Assembly (NCBI GenBank): GCA_037349315.1
Contig: JBAIAC010000156.1
Coordinates: 1,116,001-1,180,000, forward strand
Direction: 5' to 3'
DNA: 64,000 bases
Origin: Chelydra serpentina
Taxonomy: Eukaryota; Chordata; Testudines; Chelydridae
Positions within the stretch are counted from its first letter, which is position 1. Each line of letters begins with the position of its first letter. Positions 42,736 to 54,111 of the stretch are shown in pieces. A program made the translations under genes and the position numbers. The notes below the pieces were generated by a model. The model had not been told where the DNA came from, searched no databases, and worked only from the letters and a program-made list of their open reading frames with translations.

Positions 42736-44837
42736 ACCGATCTCTTGAGTGCAAGGTTCCCTGTTCAAAGTGGGACCCAGCCCGACCCTGCTGGGGGGGG
42801 ATCAGATCCCGGCCTTATAAAGGAGCTTTTCCTTTATAAAAGACTCTGGAAGTAGGAGCCCAGCAAGGATTGAAGCAGGAACAAGGCGCCAGATGGCTGG
42901 TGGCAGCTGGGGATGGGAGGAGTGGGCTGACTTTTCCAACGGGTTTGTTGAACAGGTGGGGGGGCGCTTGCTGACAGATTTCCCTGCTGTTGCCATGACT
43001 GTGTCAGCTTGGAACAAAGCTGAGGCTGAGAGAAGCCGGCTGAATCAGGCTGAATCCCATCTCAGCAGCACGGTGCCTGGCTCCGTGTTCGGTGCCATGA
43101 GTAATCTCTGCGGCGGGAAGGATGATGCTGTCACTGTTAGATCACCCGTGGCTGCAATCGCCAGCCTTTACCTGGGGGCCAACTCCCTAGCTGGTGTAAA
43201 CCACGGAGTTCGGTGCTGCACATACACCCAGTCCCCACCCCCAAAGGGCTCCCCTTCCAAACAGACAACGGGAGGGGAAACTGAGGCACGGAGAGGGGTG
43301 TGACTTGCTCAAGGCAGCAAGAGAGGCGGGATTAGAAGCCAGGGGTTCTCAGTCCCTAGACCGTGCCCGAGCCACTAGACCCCACTGCCTCTCACATGCC
43401 AGAGTCCAGATAATGTTGTTATTTATGTTATTTTATGTTATATTTATGTTAATGTTTAAACCGTAGCACATAGAGCCCAACCAGGCCAGGCCCCAGCTGT
43501 GCTAGGTGCTGTACAAATATAGAAAATGCCAGGTCCACTTTGAAAGGCTTCTGATTCAAGTAGACAAAACAGAAAAGAAAGGGGAAGAGTGCGCCAGTGG
43601 TTAGAGCACTAGCCTGGGGCTTAACGCAGACTGGGTTCAATTCCTTGCTTTGTCACACGCTTTGTCTGCAGCCTTGGGAAAGTTGCTTCCGCCCTCCCCT
43701 TTTCCTATAGAGAGCGGGTACGTGCGACTGTGCCTCAGTTTCCCCAACTGGGAAACTGACATAAAAGCCCTTTCCTGCCTCGTGTATGGTGAGGTATATG
43801 AGACGGCGGGGCAGGGCCCGATCCTTGGCCAATCAGGAGCAGTGGCTGTAGCGTGCCTAGCTTGTTATCAGGTTCAGCATGGCAGATGTGAACTATGAGT
43901 TTCACGGACGTTGAGCTGGAGTTTTGGAACTGGGGGCCTCCACTGCGGCTATTGATTTTACGTGGGAAGTGCCCAGGCGCTATGGTGATGGAGGGCAGGA
44001 CAGATCCCTAAGCTCGCGAGATTGCTTTTCCCGTTCCTAAGGGGTAGGACGGAGAGAGAAGCAGAGACGTACTTGTCGGAGAAGCAGAGATAAATAACTG
44101 CCCTGTGGGACAGTCCGTTCGCCAATGAATCAATTTCTTTCCCTCTTGTTTTCTCCAGGCTCTGGAGTGGCTGGTTGAGAAGTTGACCCCATCAGGCTGG
44201 GACATTCTCAAGTGGTGACTCAGAAACTGACCTACCTTGCAGGTGCTCTGATGGGGAACTCTGAGCTGGATGACTGGGCAGGAAATGACCGGGCATTGAG
44301 ATTTGTTTAACGTCAGCTCCAAACCCATGACCACAAATGTGGTGACTTGATCACCCTGGGTAAGTACCCTCACAGGCACCACAGAAACTGATCGCTGGAC
44401 AGGAAGTCTGGATACGTTCCAGTTAGAAAATAGGACATGTATTTTTAACAGGGAGGGTGAATAGCCATTGGAACAGACTCCCAAGGGAAGGGGCGGCTTC
44501 TCCATCTCTGATGTCTTCGGATCCAGACTGGATGTCTTTCTAGAAAACATGCTTTAGCCAAACACAGGTGCTGCACAGACCCCGACAGAGATTGGGGCCC
44601 CCGCTGTGCCGGGCACTGCACCGACCCCAGCTGAGATCAGGGCCCCCACTGTGCCAGCTGCTGCCCAGACACATAGCGAGAGACAATTCCTGCCCTCACA
44701 ACTAAAACATTTGTGGGTTTTTGGGGTGAACAAATAGGAAATTTTCTGTGGGTTTTTGAAAAGTTTTGAGAAAATGAGCTTTAAAAAAAATTGTGACCCA
44801 CGGCATCAGTTTCTAAACAGTTCTCCTGGCTAGAGAT

Positions 44838-44967
44838 CAGCAGCTTTCAACCTTTTTTCATTTGTGGACCCCTACACTTTTCGAAAGGAGATCTGGACCC
44901 CTTTGGAAATCTTGCACATAGTCTGTGGATCCGCAGGGGTCCAAGGACCACAGGTTGAAAACCACTG
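44838..44967. mobile_element. hAT-like MITE 1 of a tandem pair
   Basis: Ends CAGCAGCTTTCAACC and GGTTGAAAACCACTG are inverted repeats. Flanks CTAGAGAT (44830-44837) and CTATAGAT (44968-44975) match at seven of eight. Confidence 0.82.
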
Positions 44968-44975
44968 CTATAGAT

Positions 44976-45578
44976 CAGTGGCTCTCATAGAATCATAGAA
45001 TCTCAGGGTTGGAAGGGACCTTAGGAGGTCATCTAGTCCAACCCCCTGCTCAAAGCAGGACCAATCCCCAATTTTTTTTTGCCCCAGATCCCTAAATGGC
45101 CCCCTCAAGGATTGAACTCACAACCCTGGGTTTAGCAGGCCAATGCTCAAACCACTGAGCTATCCCTCCCCCCAGGCTCTCAACCTTACCAGGCTACTGT
45201 ATCCCTTCAAGGAGTCTAATTTGTCTTGTGTACCCCAAGTTTCACCTGACTTAAAAACCACTTGCTTAGAAAATCAGACCTAAAAATACAAAAGTGTCCC
45301 AGCCACACTAGCAGTGACAAATTGCTGACATCCTCATTTTTACCATACCATTATAAAATAAATCAATTGGAATATAAATATTGTACTTACGTTTCAGTGG
45401 CTAGTACATAGAATAGTATAAACAAGTCATTGTATGACATTTTAGTTTGTTCTGACTTCGCTAATGTTTTTATGTCGCCTGTTGTAAAACTAGGCAGATA
45501 TCTAGATGAGTTGATGTACCCCCGGGAAGACCCCTGTGTACCCCCAGGGGGATGTGTACCTCTGGTTGAGAATCACTG
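44976..45578. mobile_element. hAT-like MITE 2 of a tandem pair, split by a SINE
   Basis: Ends CAGTGGCTCTCAACC (broken by the SINE) and GGTTGAGAATCACTG. Flanks CTATAGAT (shared with MITE 1) and CTCTAGAC (45579-45586) match at six of eight. AT-rich interior without a coding frame. Confidence 0.8.
44987..45174 (-). mobile_element. Turtle SINE with 7-bp target duplication
   Basis: Antisense copy from ATAGAATCATAGAATCTC to GAGCTATCCCTCCCCCCA. Flanked by GGCTCTC at 44980-44986 and 45175-45181, an exact 7-bp duplication inside the MITE terminal repeat. Confidence 0.95.
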
Positions 45579-46611
45579 CTCTAGACAAACAGAGTCTGGG
45601 TTGTTAATGGGAATAGATGAATTGGGGAATATGTGGATAGATAGATATTGTCTCTCTCTCTCCACGCCCCACCCCGAGGATACAATGTGGACACAACCCT
45701 TTAGCCCAGGAAAAGGGTTAGATCCCAGCTGTGTAGGTGTGAAGGGCCAGGCACCCCTAGGGTTATGTCTACACTGTGTTGTAAACCCAGAGCTCAGACT
45801 CAGGTTCGAGCCCAAACTCCCCTACCGTCCACTCACAAATCTGTCTGCAAACGCTGCCTCCTCTGCTGCAAAATATGGAGAAGGGTGACCCCTAGTGGGC
45901 ACTTCGGGCAAACAGGTGGCAGCACAGGGGTTTCAATGGAGAAGGTGGGAGGAGGAGATAGGGTTGGAAGCGCTGCTAGGAATTTGCAGGGGGGACGGGG
46001 TGGAGGGTTTTAGGGGATGGAGACTGCTCCAGGCACAGTCCAGAAGCAGACCCACCCAGGGCATCTCACTGTAGCTACCAGCTCCCCGGCCTGCCCCCTC
46101 CCATGAGCTCCCCGTAAAAGCAAACCCACCTGTTGCTTCTACTGCTCAGATCCCTGGCTGTCTCTGCTTCTTGTCACCCCCTCCGGCTGTGCTCGATGGG
46201 AACTGATTTGCCTTACGAGGGGGAAGCACGCCGCAGAGAACGGCCACCCACCCATCTTATGACAGAAACCGGGAGTCGCTTCTATTAAGTCTGCTGGTGA
46301 CTTCCCAGCTGATCTTTGGCAAATCACTCCCTTGCTCCATGCCTCGGTTTCCCCACCTGTGAAACAGGGATCATACTGACCTGCCTGCCACATGGTGTGT
46401 GTGTGTGAAAAAGACAGCAAGAGCATACTGCCCGGTCTTATAGAGAAGATAAGGTGTCTACTACTGCCCCCAGCAGAGGAGGTTTTCCTTTAGCTCAGGG
46501 GACCAAAATCTTTGGGAGCAGAGCAGAGCGACCGGGGGTCTAGCCCCGGCTCCCCAAGCTATGTGTGCCACACAGGAGCTTACTGTGACTTCCCCCCCCC
46601 CAGTGGGTGCT

Positions 46612-46619
46612 TTTAAAAG
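46612..46619 (+). promoter_or_regulatory. VAV1: TATA-like sequence upstream of VAV1
   Basis: TTTTAAAA, about 280 bp before the ATG and upstream of the RUNX/MYB/PU.1-like cluster. AT-rich in a GC-rich setting, but the distance to the start codon is large, so it may be coincidental. Confidence 0.25.
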
Positions 46620-46763
46620 GGGCCTGTCTCCTCTGCCAGAGCAGCTCTCTCTGATGCCCCTGGAGGGGCGGGGCACCCTTCCTTTGCAGCTCCTCCCTGG
46701 GGTGCGGGAGGGGGAAGCTCCCAGGCCTGCTCCACCCCAGCCCCCACATGGGCTCCCTCGCGC

Positions 46764-46797
46764 TGTGGTTTGGTGTTGTCAGTTGCAAAAGAGGAAG
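46764..46797 (+). promoter_or_regulatory. VAV1: VAV1 promoter cluster: RUNX-, MYB- and PU.1-like sites
   Basis: Within 34 bp: TGTGGTTT (46764-46771, RUNX consensus), CAGTTG (46780-46785, complement of MYB CAACTG) and AAAAGAGGAAG (46787-46797, purine-rich PU.1/ETS type). About 100 bp before the ATG. VAV1 is known to be driven by haematopoietic factors, RUNX1 and MYB among them. Motifs are seen; binding is inference. Confidence 0.6.
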
Positions 46798-46894
46798 CTG
46801 TCGCTCTCAGGCATCGGTTTCCCAGACACGAGGCGGAGGTGGAGGCAGCAGAAGCAGCCAGCAGCCAGCCGGCGAGGACGTTCAGTGTGGGGAG

Positions 46895-47098
46895 ATGGAG
46901 CTGTGGAAGCAATGCGCCAGCTGGCTGATCCAGTGCCGGGTGTTGCCCCCCAACCACCGGGTGACCTGGCCCAGCGCCCAGGTGTGCGAACTGGCTCAGG
47001 CCCTGCGCGACGGCGTCCTGCTCTGCCAGCTTCTCAACAACCTGACGCCCCACGCCGTCAACCTGCGGGAGATCAACCTGCGGCCCCAGATGTCCCAG
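46895..47098 (+). CDS. VAV1: VAV1 coding exon 1: start of calponin-homology domain
   Basis: 68 codons, [60 protein letters not shown] and NLRPQMSQ, then donor CAG|GTGGGT in phase 0. It is nearly identical to the human VAV1 N-terminus as I know it; VAV2 and VAV3 differ more in this exon and lie elsewhere. Context GGAGATGG (G at -3 and +4) suits a start. VAV1 is a tyrosine-phosphorylation-regulated GEF for Rac and Rho in blood cells; the calponin-homology domain contributes to autoinhibition. Exon 2 (FLCLKNIRTF-like) is not found in the window. Confidence 0.97.
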
Positions 47099-47189
47099 GT
47101 GGGTGAGCGGGAGGAATGGGGCCGGGCATCCTCCAGCCTCCCGGCAGCTCAAGTGTTAATCTGGGAGCTGAGCCAGAGACTTATGGGAC

Positions 47190-47800
47190 CCAGCTGGCAG
47201 TGAAGCGGTTAATGTCCACGGGGAGAGGGAGCTTATGGTATGAAGCTGGTAACTAAGGGGTAACTGTCAAAGGGGGAGGCAAAGCTTATGGGGGGGCTCA
47301 CTGGCAGCTAAGGGGTTAATATCCACCCAAAAAAAGGGGGGGGGGGAGGATTGAGACCCAGTTGGCAGTTAAAGGGTTAACATCCAAGAGGAGGGGGAGT
47401 TCATGGAGTCCAGCTGATAGCTAAGAGGTTAACTCTGTGCGTGTGTTTGCGAGAGAGATGGAGGGGGGTTATGGGGCCCAGTTGTGACGCAAGGGGTTAA
47501 CAGTAGTGTGTGTGTCCGGGGGTGGGGAGTTGCTGGGGCAGCTGGCAGCCAAATGGTTAACAGCAGGGTGGTGGGTGGCTATGGGCCCCAGTTGACAGCT
47601 AAGAGGTTAACACGGAACTGGGGAGTCTTACATGCTTCCTCACCTGGCAGCTAAGGGGTTAACAGGAAGGTGGGTGGTGGGGGAGGCGGGCGCTTGCAGG
47701 CATTTCTGTCTTTGGGGGTGGGGAGGAAATGGGATCCAGTGGGGGGAAGCAGGCACCAGCAATGAACCCTTCAGCAGCTAAGGGGTTAACAGCAGGGATG
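47190..47800. repeat. VAV1: Irregular repeat of a CAGCTAAGGGGTTAAC motif
   Basis: About ten copies of GGTTAAC or close variants at about 47207, 47257 (GGTAAC), 47313, 47375, 47427, 47496, 47556, 47606, 47658 and 47782. Most follow a CTGGCAGCTAAGG-like lead. Spacing varies from 40 to 125 bp. It begins about 100 bp after VAV1 exon 1. The intervening DNA is G-rich and variable. Confidence 0.85.
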
Positions 47801-47849
47801 GCTGGGGGTGGGGGGGGGGGCGCTGAGATGGGCCCTGGGGTTGGGGCAC

Positions 47850-48620
47850 AGGCAGGAGGGTGAACGATGGTGGGGTGGGGGCTGACAAGCCCTGCTGAGC
47901 AGCAGGGTTGGAGACTCCAAGTCCCAGCTGCAAAGCCCCTGGCGGGGAGACCAGAGCAGGCCCTGGCTCTGTAGAGGAAGGACAGTCACGGGAGGGGTGC
48001 CCAGCCATGGAGCTGTGTCTGGAATAGGGGGTGCCAGGCTCAGTGGGCCCTGAGCTAGGGGCAATGGGTCGGCCCTTAGTTTTGGGGCTCCGTGTGAGAC
48101 TCAAAGTGGGCAGAATCGGAGCCTTTCATAACATGCCCATGGCAGGAAGGAAAAGAACCCAGGAGTCCGGACTCCCAACCCTCCCGGTCCAGTACACTAG
48201 ATCTCACTACTTTCCCAGGACCCAGGAGTCCTGACTCCCAGACGCCCCCCCCCCCCCCATTCTAACCCCTAGACCCTGCTCCCCTCCTAGAGCTGGAGAC
48301 AGGACCCAGGAGTCCTGACGCTCAGACTTGTGCTTAATAAGACCATTTCTCAAAGTAAATTTGAGCTTTAGAGCTGTGTTAACCACCGTCCGGGTGAGTG
48401 CGTGCAGCGGGCATGTAGGTGGGGGGGAATTTACAACAGGACTGGGGAGCCCTGACTCCTGGATCCTCTTCCCAGCTCTGGGAGGGGGTTAGAGCAGGGA
48501 GAGTCAGGACTCCTGGGTTCCATCCACAGTTCTGGGAAGGGAGTGGGGTCTAGTAGTTAGATCAGGGGAAGCTGGAAGTCAAGATTCCTGGGTTCTTTTC
48601 CCAGCTCTCTCAGGGTCCTG
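47850..48620. repeat. MIR-tail units, diverged
   Basis: At least four copies of CAGGAGTCCTGACTCCCAG or its complement, in both orientations, at about 48155-48240, 48300-48320, 48440-48470 and 48500-48600. Confidence 0.65.
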
Positions 48621-48718
48621 CTATTAGAGAGACAAGGTGGATGGGGACCAACGTTGACAACAACACTGCATACAACAATTGCCCTGCTACAAAAGATGCC
48701 GGTGCAAATGGACCGTCA

Positions 48719-49170
48719 AGCTATGTCTACACTTAAGTTTCCCCGGCCCATCTATACCAGCCATGCCCTCCTAGTGTGGGCTCTAAGGCCTGGTTTATAC
48801 TGGAATAGCCGTACCAGCAAACCCTCCTAGTATAGACACAGCTTATGGCAAAAGAGGGCAGGGGGCTGGACTCGATGACCTCTCGAGGTCCCTTCCAGCC
48901 CTAGAATCTATGAATCAGTATCGCTTATACCGTACAACAACATAAGCGATATCGGCACAGGCACTTCTCGGCCGCTATAGCTGCAATTCCAGCAGGGCTT
49001 TTGCTGGTATGGGGATGTCACATCCCTAAGCAACATTATTATACTGGCAACATTTTTAATGTACACCCGTCCGAATAGGGCTTTTGCTGCTATAGCTGAT
49101 GTTGGTTCCCCGGCCCTCTCCTCCTGGTATAGCCCCGTCCCTACAAACTAGAGCTTAGCTAGGGCGGTAA
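48719..49170. mobile_element. Degraded MITE region with CR1 tail
   Basis: Contains GCTATGTCTACACTTAAG, CTAAGGCCTGGTTTATACTG and CCTAGTATAGACACAGC: old Harbinger-like ends. A CR1 tail sits at about 48842-48912 (GGACTCGATGACCTCTCGAG). Borders uncertain. Confidence 0.5.
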
Positions 49171-49999
49171 AAACACACACCCCGAACCGACACAGCTAGG
49201 CTGGCTGTTACACACTTGGGCCTGGTTACTTAAAAGTGAGATCCGGAAAGCGTGGCCAGGAGGTGAATTAAGCCTCCATTAAATCTGATCTAGGCTCAAG
49301 GGAGGGTCAAATCCCTTCAAAGGGATGGAAAATCCTGAATCGGGTGTATTGAGATGAGGCAAAAATCGGGCTTGCTTTCCACCCCTGACACATGCTCTGG
49401 GGCGGGGGGCCCTGATCGGTGCTGGCGGTGGCCTGGGTTGAGGATGGCAGGGCAGGCTGGGCCAGCATTTTCCTCACTGGTAAGACATTCCTCTCTGGAA
49501 ATGAGTCCTCGGGTGTCTCAGTCATTCCCATGTGATTGTGCGGGGAGACAAAAGAAACAAATCGCTCTCACTCTCCTACTCCTCGGAGACTCATAGAAAC
49601 AGGGAGGCTAGGGCAGGCTCTGACGTACCCTGGTGTAAATCCGGCATGTCAAGGCACTTACTCCGGATTTACACCAGATCAAAAGGAAATGTGGGGGGTT
49701 GTGTCAGGTGAGCCCTTGTCTTTGTTAACTGAGCTCTTCCTCTGGGCGCCACATCTAGGGTGACAATCATCTTGGAATCCTGCTTGGCAAGAAAGGCCTT
49801 GTGTCCTGCGTGGGAATAGGGGAGTCTCCCTTTAAATGCTCTGTGAGTCCTCTAGTGGCGCTCACTGTGTTCTGTGTTTGAGAAGCTGCCGGAAACCAGT
49901 CAGCACAGGAGCCTGTGTGTGGCCAACCCTGGCATGCCTGTGTGTTGCTGAGTCCCAGTAGAAGTGTTTACTAACTGGGTTCTGCAGCGTGTTGGGACT

Positions 50000-50130
50000 C
50001 AGGACTCCTGGGTTCTATTCCCAAGTCTGGGGAAGTGATCAGACAAGCGGGACTGGGAGTCAGGACTCCTGGGTTCTATTCCCAAGTCTGGGGAAGTGAT
50101 CAGACAAGCGGGACTGGGAGTCAGGACTTC
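50000..50130. repeat. Exact 61-bp tandem duplication of a MIR-tail unit
   Basis: AGGACTCCTGGGTTCTATTC starts at 50001 and again at 50062, with the whole 61-bp unit identical; a third copy begins at 50123 and decays. Looks recent. Confidence 0.9.
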
Positions 50131-50559
50131 TGGGAGGGAAGAAGGTCTAGGGGTTGGAGCAGGCTGGCTGGGAGTTCTCCTGAGTTCTCTCTATTCCCAG
50201 CTCAGGGAGGGAAGTGCGGGTGAGTAGCACGAAGGGTGGGATGTCTATGTTCCATTTTGGACTCCACTGCTTCCGTCTGTGAAGCTGCTTCCCCTCCTGG
50301 CCCTCCATTTCCCCATTTGCGCAGATGGCGACGTGGAACTGCTTTGGAAAGGCGTTATGTGGCGGTGCCCTCACCAGGTTTCAGGGCTGACCACCAACCG
50401 GGGTCAGCAAGAACCACCTGTTCCCTGGCTCTAGTGGGCAGGAGACCAGATTGGGAGTCAGGACGCCTGGGACATGCTTGGGTGACCGTTCTCGCTCTGT
50501 GCCTCAGTTTCCTCCCTCTGGGGATGAGGATAAAACTCTTTGAGATTTGCGGCTAGGGA

Positions 50560-50910
50560 GTCACATCGTTAGATGCAGCCTGTAGGCTTCCCTTGCCTCT
50601 GAAGCATATCGGAGCAGGAATTTTCCCCTGGGTCAAATTGGCAGGGACGTTGGCGGTTTTATGCCTTTCTGGAGGATCACCTGGGCATGTCTCACCTGCT
50701 CTGCCATCACAGGGGCCTCAGTTTCTCCTGGTCTCTGTGTATGGCACAAAACACTTTATTCCTTGAGGGCTGAAACACTTTGGTCTAACTCGAGTCATTG
50801 GGCTCAGTATAGGGGCGTTTGGGTGGGACAGAGTGGCCTGCACTCCACAGGAGAACAGACTCGGTGATCTAATGGTCCCGTCTAGCCTCAAACGCTATGA
50901 GACTGTGGAA
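50560..50910 (+). mobile_element. CR1 3'UTR-type fragment
   Basis: GCAGGAATTTTCCCCTGGGT, TGCCTTTCTGGAGGATCACC and the tail TCGGTGATCTAATGGTCCCG. Equivalent to 13545-13923 but more diverged. Confidence 0.65.
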
Positions 50911-51049
50911 CTAGCTAGCACTGGGTTTAAGGGAGTACTGGTGGATAAGAATTTGGCAGACCATATATTCCCTGCCTCTTGCCCAGTAGGATTCGGGTCC
51001 TGAATAATAATCATCCCTAGCTCCCCCTTTTCATCAGGAGATCTCAAAG

Positions 51050-51200
51050 GAGGTTAAGCGCCAGTGTCTCTATTTTACAGGTGGGGAAACTGAGGCACAG
51101 AGCTGCCCAAGGTCACCCAGACACAGATCTGAGACTAGAACGCAGGTCTGTTGAGTCCCAGTCTAGTGCTTCGCCCACTAGGCTCTACCGCCTCTAGGAA
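51050..51200 (-). mobile_element. MIR-like SINE, antisense
   Basis: TATTTTACAGGTGGGGAAAC then CTAGTGCTTCGCCCACTAGG. Confidence 0.75.
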
Positions 51201-51499
51201 CTGGCCCCGACAAGATGTAAACTTGACACGGTGTTTAAAAACAACATCCCCATTGATCGGGGAACATGCTGTAAACAGCTCCTGCTGTGTTTAGATAGTC
51301 AAATCCTGGGTGAGGCTGCCATGTTACGGGATTGTTCCTAGGGTGGGCGACCACAAACTGAACAATGGAGCCAGGATGCCCCAGGCAGGCTCTCCCAAGG
51401 AGAGGAACTTTAAGGAAGCTGGCCAGGGAATTATCTTGGTTGACACACAGGTCACCCCAGAGCTCAATGCCTGACGAGCCAGGCTTTAGCTGCCTCTCA

Positions 51500-52560
51500 A
51501 AATCCCCCTCCCACTGCGGTTTTAATGCTCCCTCACTTCCCGTCCTTGGCTGTTGTGCACTGTGGCTCTGCCACTGTTAAGCAGATGCTAAATCCCACTC
51601 CAGAGGTGGCTGCATTTCAGTGGTGGGTGGGTGAGCCCTGTGAGCTGGGGCTGTAACAAGCTCGTGTTCCCTGTGGATAAGGGCTGCAGGGAGAACTGTA
51701 ATGTGCGCTCCGTGCTGGGTTATACTGCGATTTCTGTAAGCTAAGCATGGCCAGGCCTTGTTGGTCCTTGGATGGGAAACCCAGGGTGCTGTTGTGGGCA
51801 GGTTGCCACCTGACTTCAGGACTGACCTCAATGTACCATCACTGGGGTGCTACACTTCTGGAGACCATCCAGAGCGTCCCTGGTGGTCGGAACAACCTAG
51901 GACTCAGCTGTGATGACTATAAAGAGGATTCTCTATGGATTCTCTATGGAGGCTGCTGGACACAGACCAACCCTGTGGTTCTCTCTTGGCCCCTGGTGTC
52001 ACTTGGTCCTGGACTCTCAGCCATGGAACGCCCTGCTGGCTACGCAGTGTGCTCTCGCCTGTTCTGAGGCTCTTACCACTTCTATATTTCGGAGGCACCT
52101 GTCACTGGGGGATTTTGGTCACTCAAGAGCCCAGGGCGATTTGCTCAAGGGTGTGAACCCTGGTGCTCTACCCGATTTCTAATCTCAGTTATTCCATTTT
52201 GCCTCTCTAAATTACCCCCCTTGCTGTTTTAATTCTCCTTCACTTTCTGCCCGAGGCAGTGTTGCGCATTTCGTCTGTGCAGCTGTTAAGCAGCTGTTGC
52301 ATCCCACCCCAGAGGTGGCTGCATTTCAGTATTGGGTGAGCGATCCCTTGCACAGTATTGCTGTGTCCCGTTGGACAGTTGCTGTGTCCCACACCAGAGC
52401 TAGCTGCATTTCAGTGCAGGGTGAGAAATGCCTGCTCAGCATCACCAAGTGCCGTTGATCAGCTGCCACGTCCTACCCTAGAGGTGGCTGCATTTTAGTG
52501 GTGGCAAAGCGATCCTTGTCTAGTTTGTAAAGTGCTCTGAGGTTTCCCAGGATGGAGGAT
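51500..52560. mobile_element. Repeated GAGGTGGCTGCATTTCAGT element and 5S-like sequence
   Basis: Four copies of a unit with GAGGTGGCTGCATTTCAGT or GAGCTAGCTGCATTTCAGTG at about 51603, 52310, 52393 and 52478 (TTTTAGTG). It is likely an old LINE tail amplified locally. Between the first and second, a 5S rRNA-like stretch (GTAAGCTAAGCATGGCCAGG, CTTGGATGGGAAACC) lies at 51738-51795. Confidence 0.6.
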
Positions 52561-53098
52561 ACGCTGTGTAAATTAGAGGCGGACCTGAACTTCAATGCAG
52601 TCCATGAACCGATATTCAGAGGGTGTTTGGATCCAACCCTAGGCATGCTAGCTGCTCTATTGGTGGGTGAACGCAGGCTTGGTTGAGAGTCTCTGGCCCC
52701 TTGGTTGCAGGGGAAGATGGGTGAGGGGGCGGCCAATCAGAGCTTTCCCAGGAGACATGAAACATACCAGCCTCCCTGCACGTGTGTGTGACTCGGGCAG
52801 ATGCCGAGAGAGCAAAACTGTTTGTTTCGCTGAAACCCTTCATTCTGCTGGGCTTGCACTCGAGTTCCTTCCTCAGTTCCGCTTGCGGGAGCCGCTCGCT
52901 CTCGCTGCTTCTCCCCAGAGCTGCTTTCCACGCTGCTCCCAAGCTGCCTTGGTGCAATTTTCAAAAGCGCCTACATGACTTAGGTGCCTAAAGTCCCATT
53001 TTCAGAAGTAAATTGGGGCCCCAGGAGCCTAAGTGTCATTGAAAGTCAATGGGACTTTGGCACCTAAGCAGAGCTGGATGAAAAATATCGGCTGGGGC

Positions 53099-53475
53099 CT
53101 GGGCAGCACCCAGCACAATGGAGGCCCTGATCTCGGTTGGGGTCTGTGCAGTGCCTGGCACAACGGGGGCCCTGATCTCGGTCGGGGTCTGTGCAGCGCC
53201 TGGCACAACGGGGGCCCTGATCTCGGTCGGGGTCTGTGCAGCGCCTGGCACAATGGGGGCCCTGATCTCGGTCGGGGTCTGTGCAGCGCCTGGCACAATG
53301 GGGGCCCTGATCTCGGTCGGGGTCTGTGCAGTGCCTGGCACAACGGGGGCCCTGATCTCGGTTGGGGTCTGTGCAGTGCCTGGCACAACGGGGACCTTGA
53401 TCTCAGTCGGGGTCTGTGCAGCGCCTGGCACAATGGGGGGACTTGATTTCAATCAGGGTCTGGGCAGTATCCAGC
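53099..53475. repeat. 45-bp minisatellite, about eight copies
   Basis: Unit CTGATCTCGGTCGGGGTCTG, TGCAGCGCCTGGCACAATGG and GGGCC. 45 bases are 15 codons, so any frame without a stop in one unit stays open: two of the overlapping ORFs on each strand are 134-138 codons long. Those are artefacts, not genes. Confidence 0.95.
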
Positions 53476-53629
53476 ACAACGGGGGACCCCAATCTAGGTT
53501 GGACCTCTGGCTGCTACCATAATACACATAATATCCAGAATTGTTATAATTACTGGTGGTCCCATTGTGAAAGGAGATTAAACTTCAGGGTTTGAGACGA
53601 TCTCTGAGACCAGGGGGAGACCTAATGTG

Positions 53630-53935
53630 GGGGGCAGATTATTCCCCGTTTGCTACTTCAGGGTAAAGCTGATCTGTGCAGGAGACAGAGCATCCTTGTC
53701 CCAGCCGGTGGAACTACCTGCCACAAGAACTAGGGACCATTCCCAAACCTCCCCCCCTTCCTCTGAGCCACCTGGCACTGACCACTGTCAGAGAACAGAT
53801 CCTGAGCTGCAAGGACCTCGGGTGCGATCCTATCCAGCAATCCCCATGTTCCTAGTAATCTAGTCTGGGGTCTCATCCCCTGCTGCACTGAATCAGCGCA
53901 ACGGTCTAGCTAGCCTGGTGTGCTAGCCACTGCCA
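53630..53935 (+). mobile_element. CR1-like 3' fragment
   Basis: GTGGAACTACCTGCCACAAG and AATCTAGTCTGGGGTCTCAT suit the end of a CR1-type ORF2 and its UTR. A second copy of the first half lies at about 55005-55140, 1.35 kb downstream. Confidence 0.55.
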
Positions 53936-54111
53936 CATTATTATTATGTATTAGGTGTATTATGGTATTGCCTAGGAGCCCCACGCCTGGATCGAGACCC
54001 CCATGGTGCTCGGCGCTGTACAAACACAGAACAAAAAGATGGATCCCTGCCCCAACCAGATCTGACCAATGGCCCGTCTACTCCGGCATCCCGTCTCGTG
54101 GTGCGGTGGGT

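Larger units (their letters stand above)
42240..46600. other. SH2D3A-VAV1 divergent intergenic region
   Basis: Besides the listed repeats: an antisense MIR (43260-43395), sense MIR-like bits (43700-43760, 46320-46390), a CR1 tail-like fragment (about 44390-44570, with ACATGTATTTTTAACAGGGA) and a 60-bp repeat (44575-44690). No gene is recognised; 180-codon minus ORF 44550-44008 overlaps the CR1 tail. Confidence 0.65.

Noticed and set aside
44008..44550. 180-codon minus-strand open frame
   Set aside because: Its first third is antisense to a CR1 tail fragment and the rest has no domain; strand and content argue against a gene.
51738..51795. 5S rRNA gene
   Set aside because: Only the internal promoter half resembles 5S; the ends are missing and the copy is diverged.
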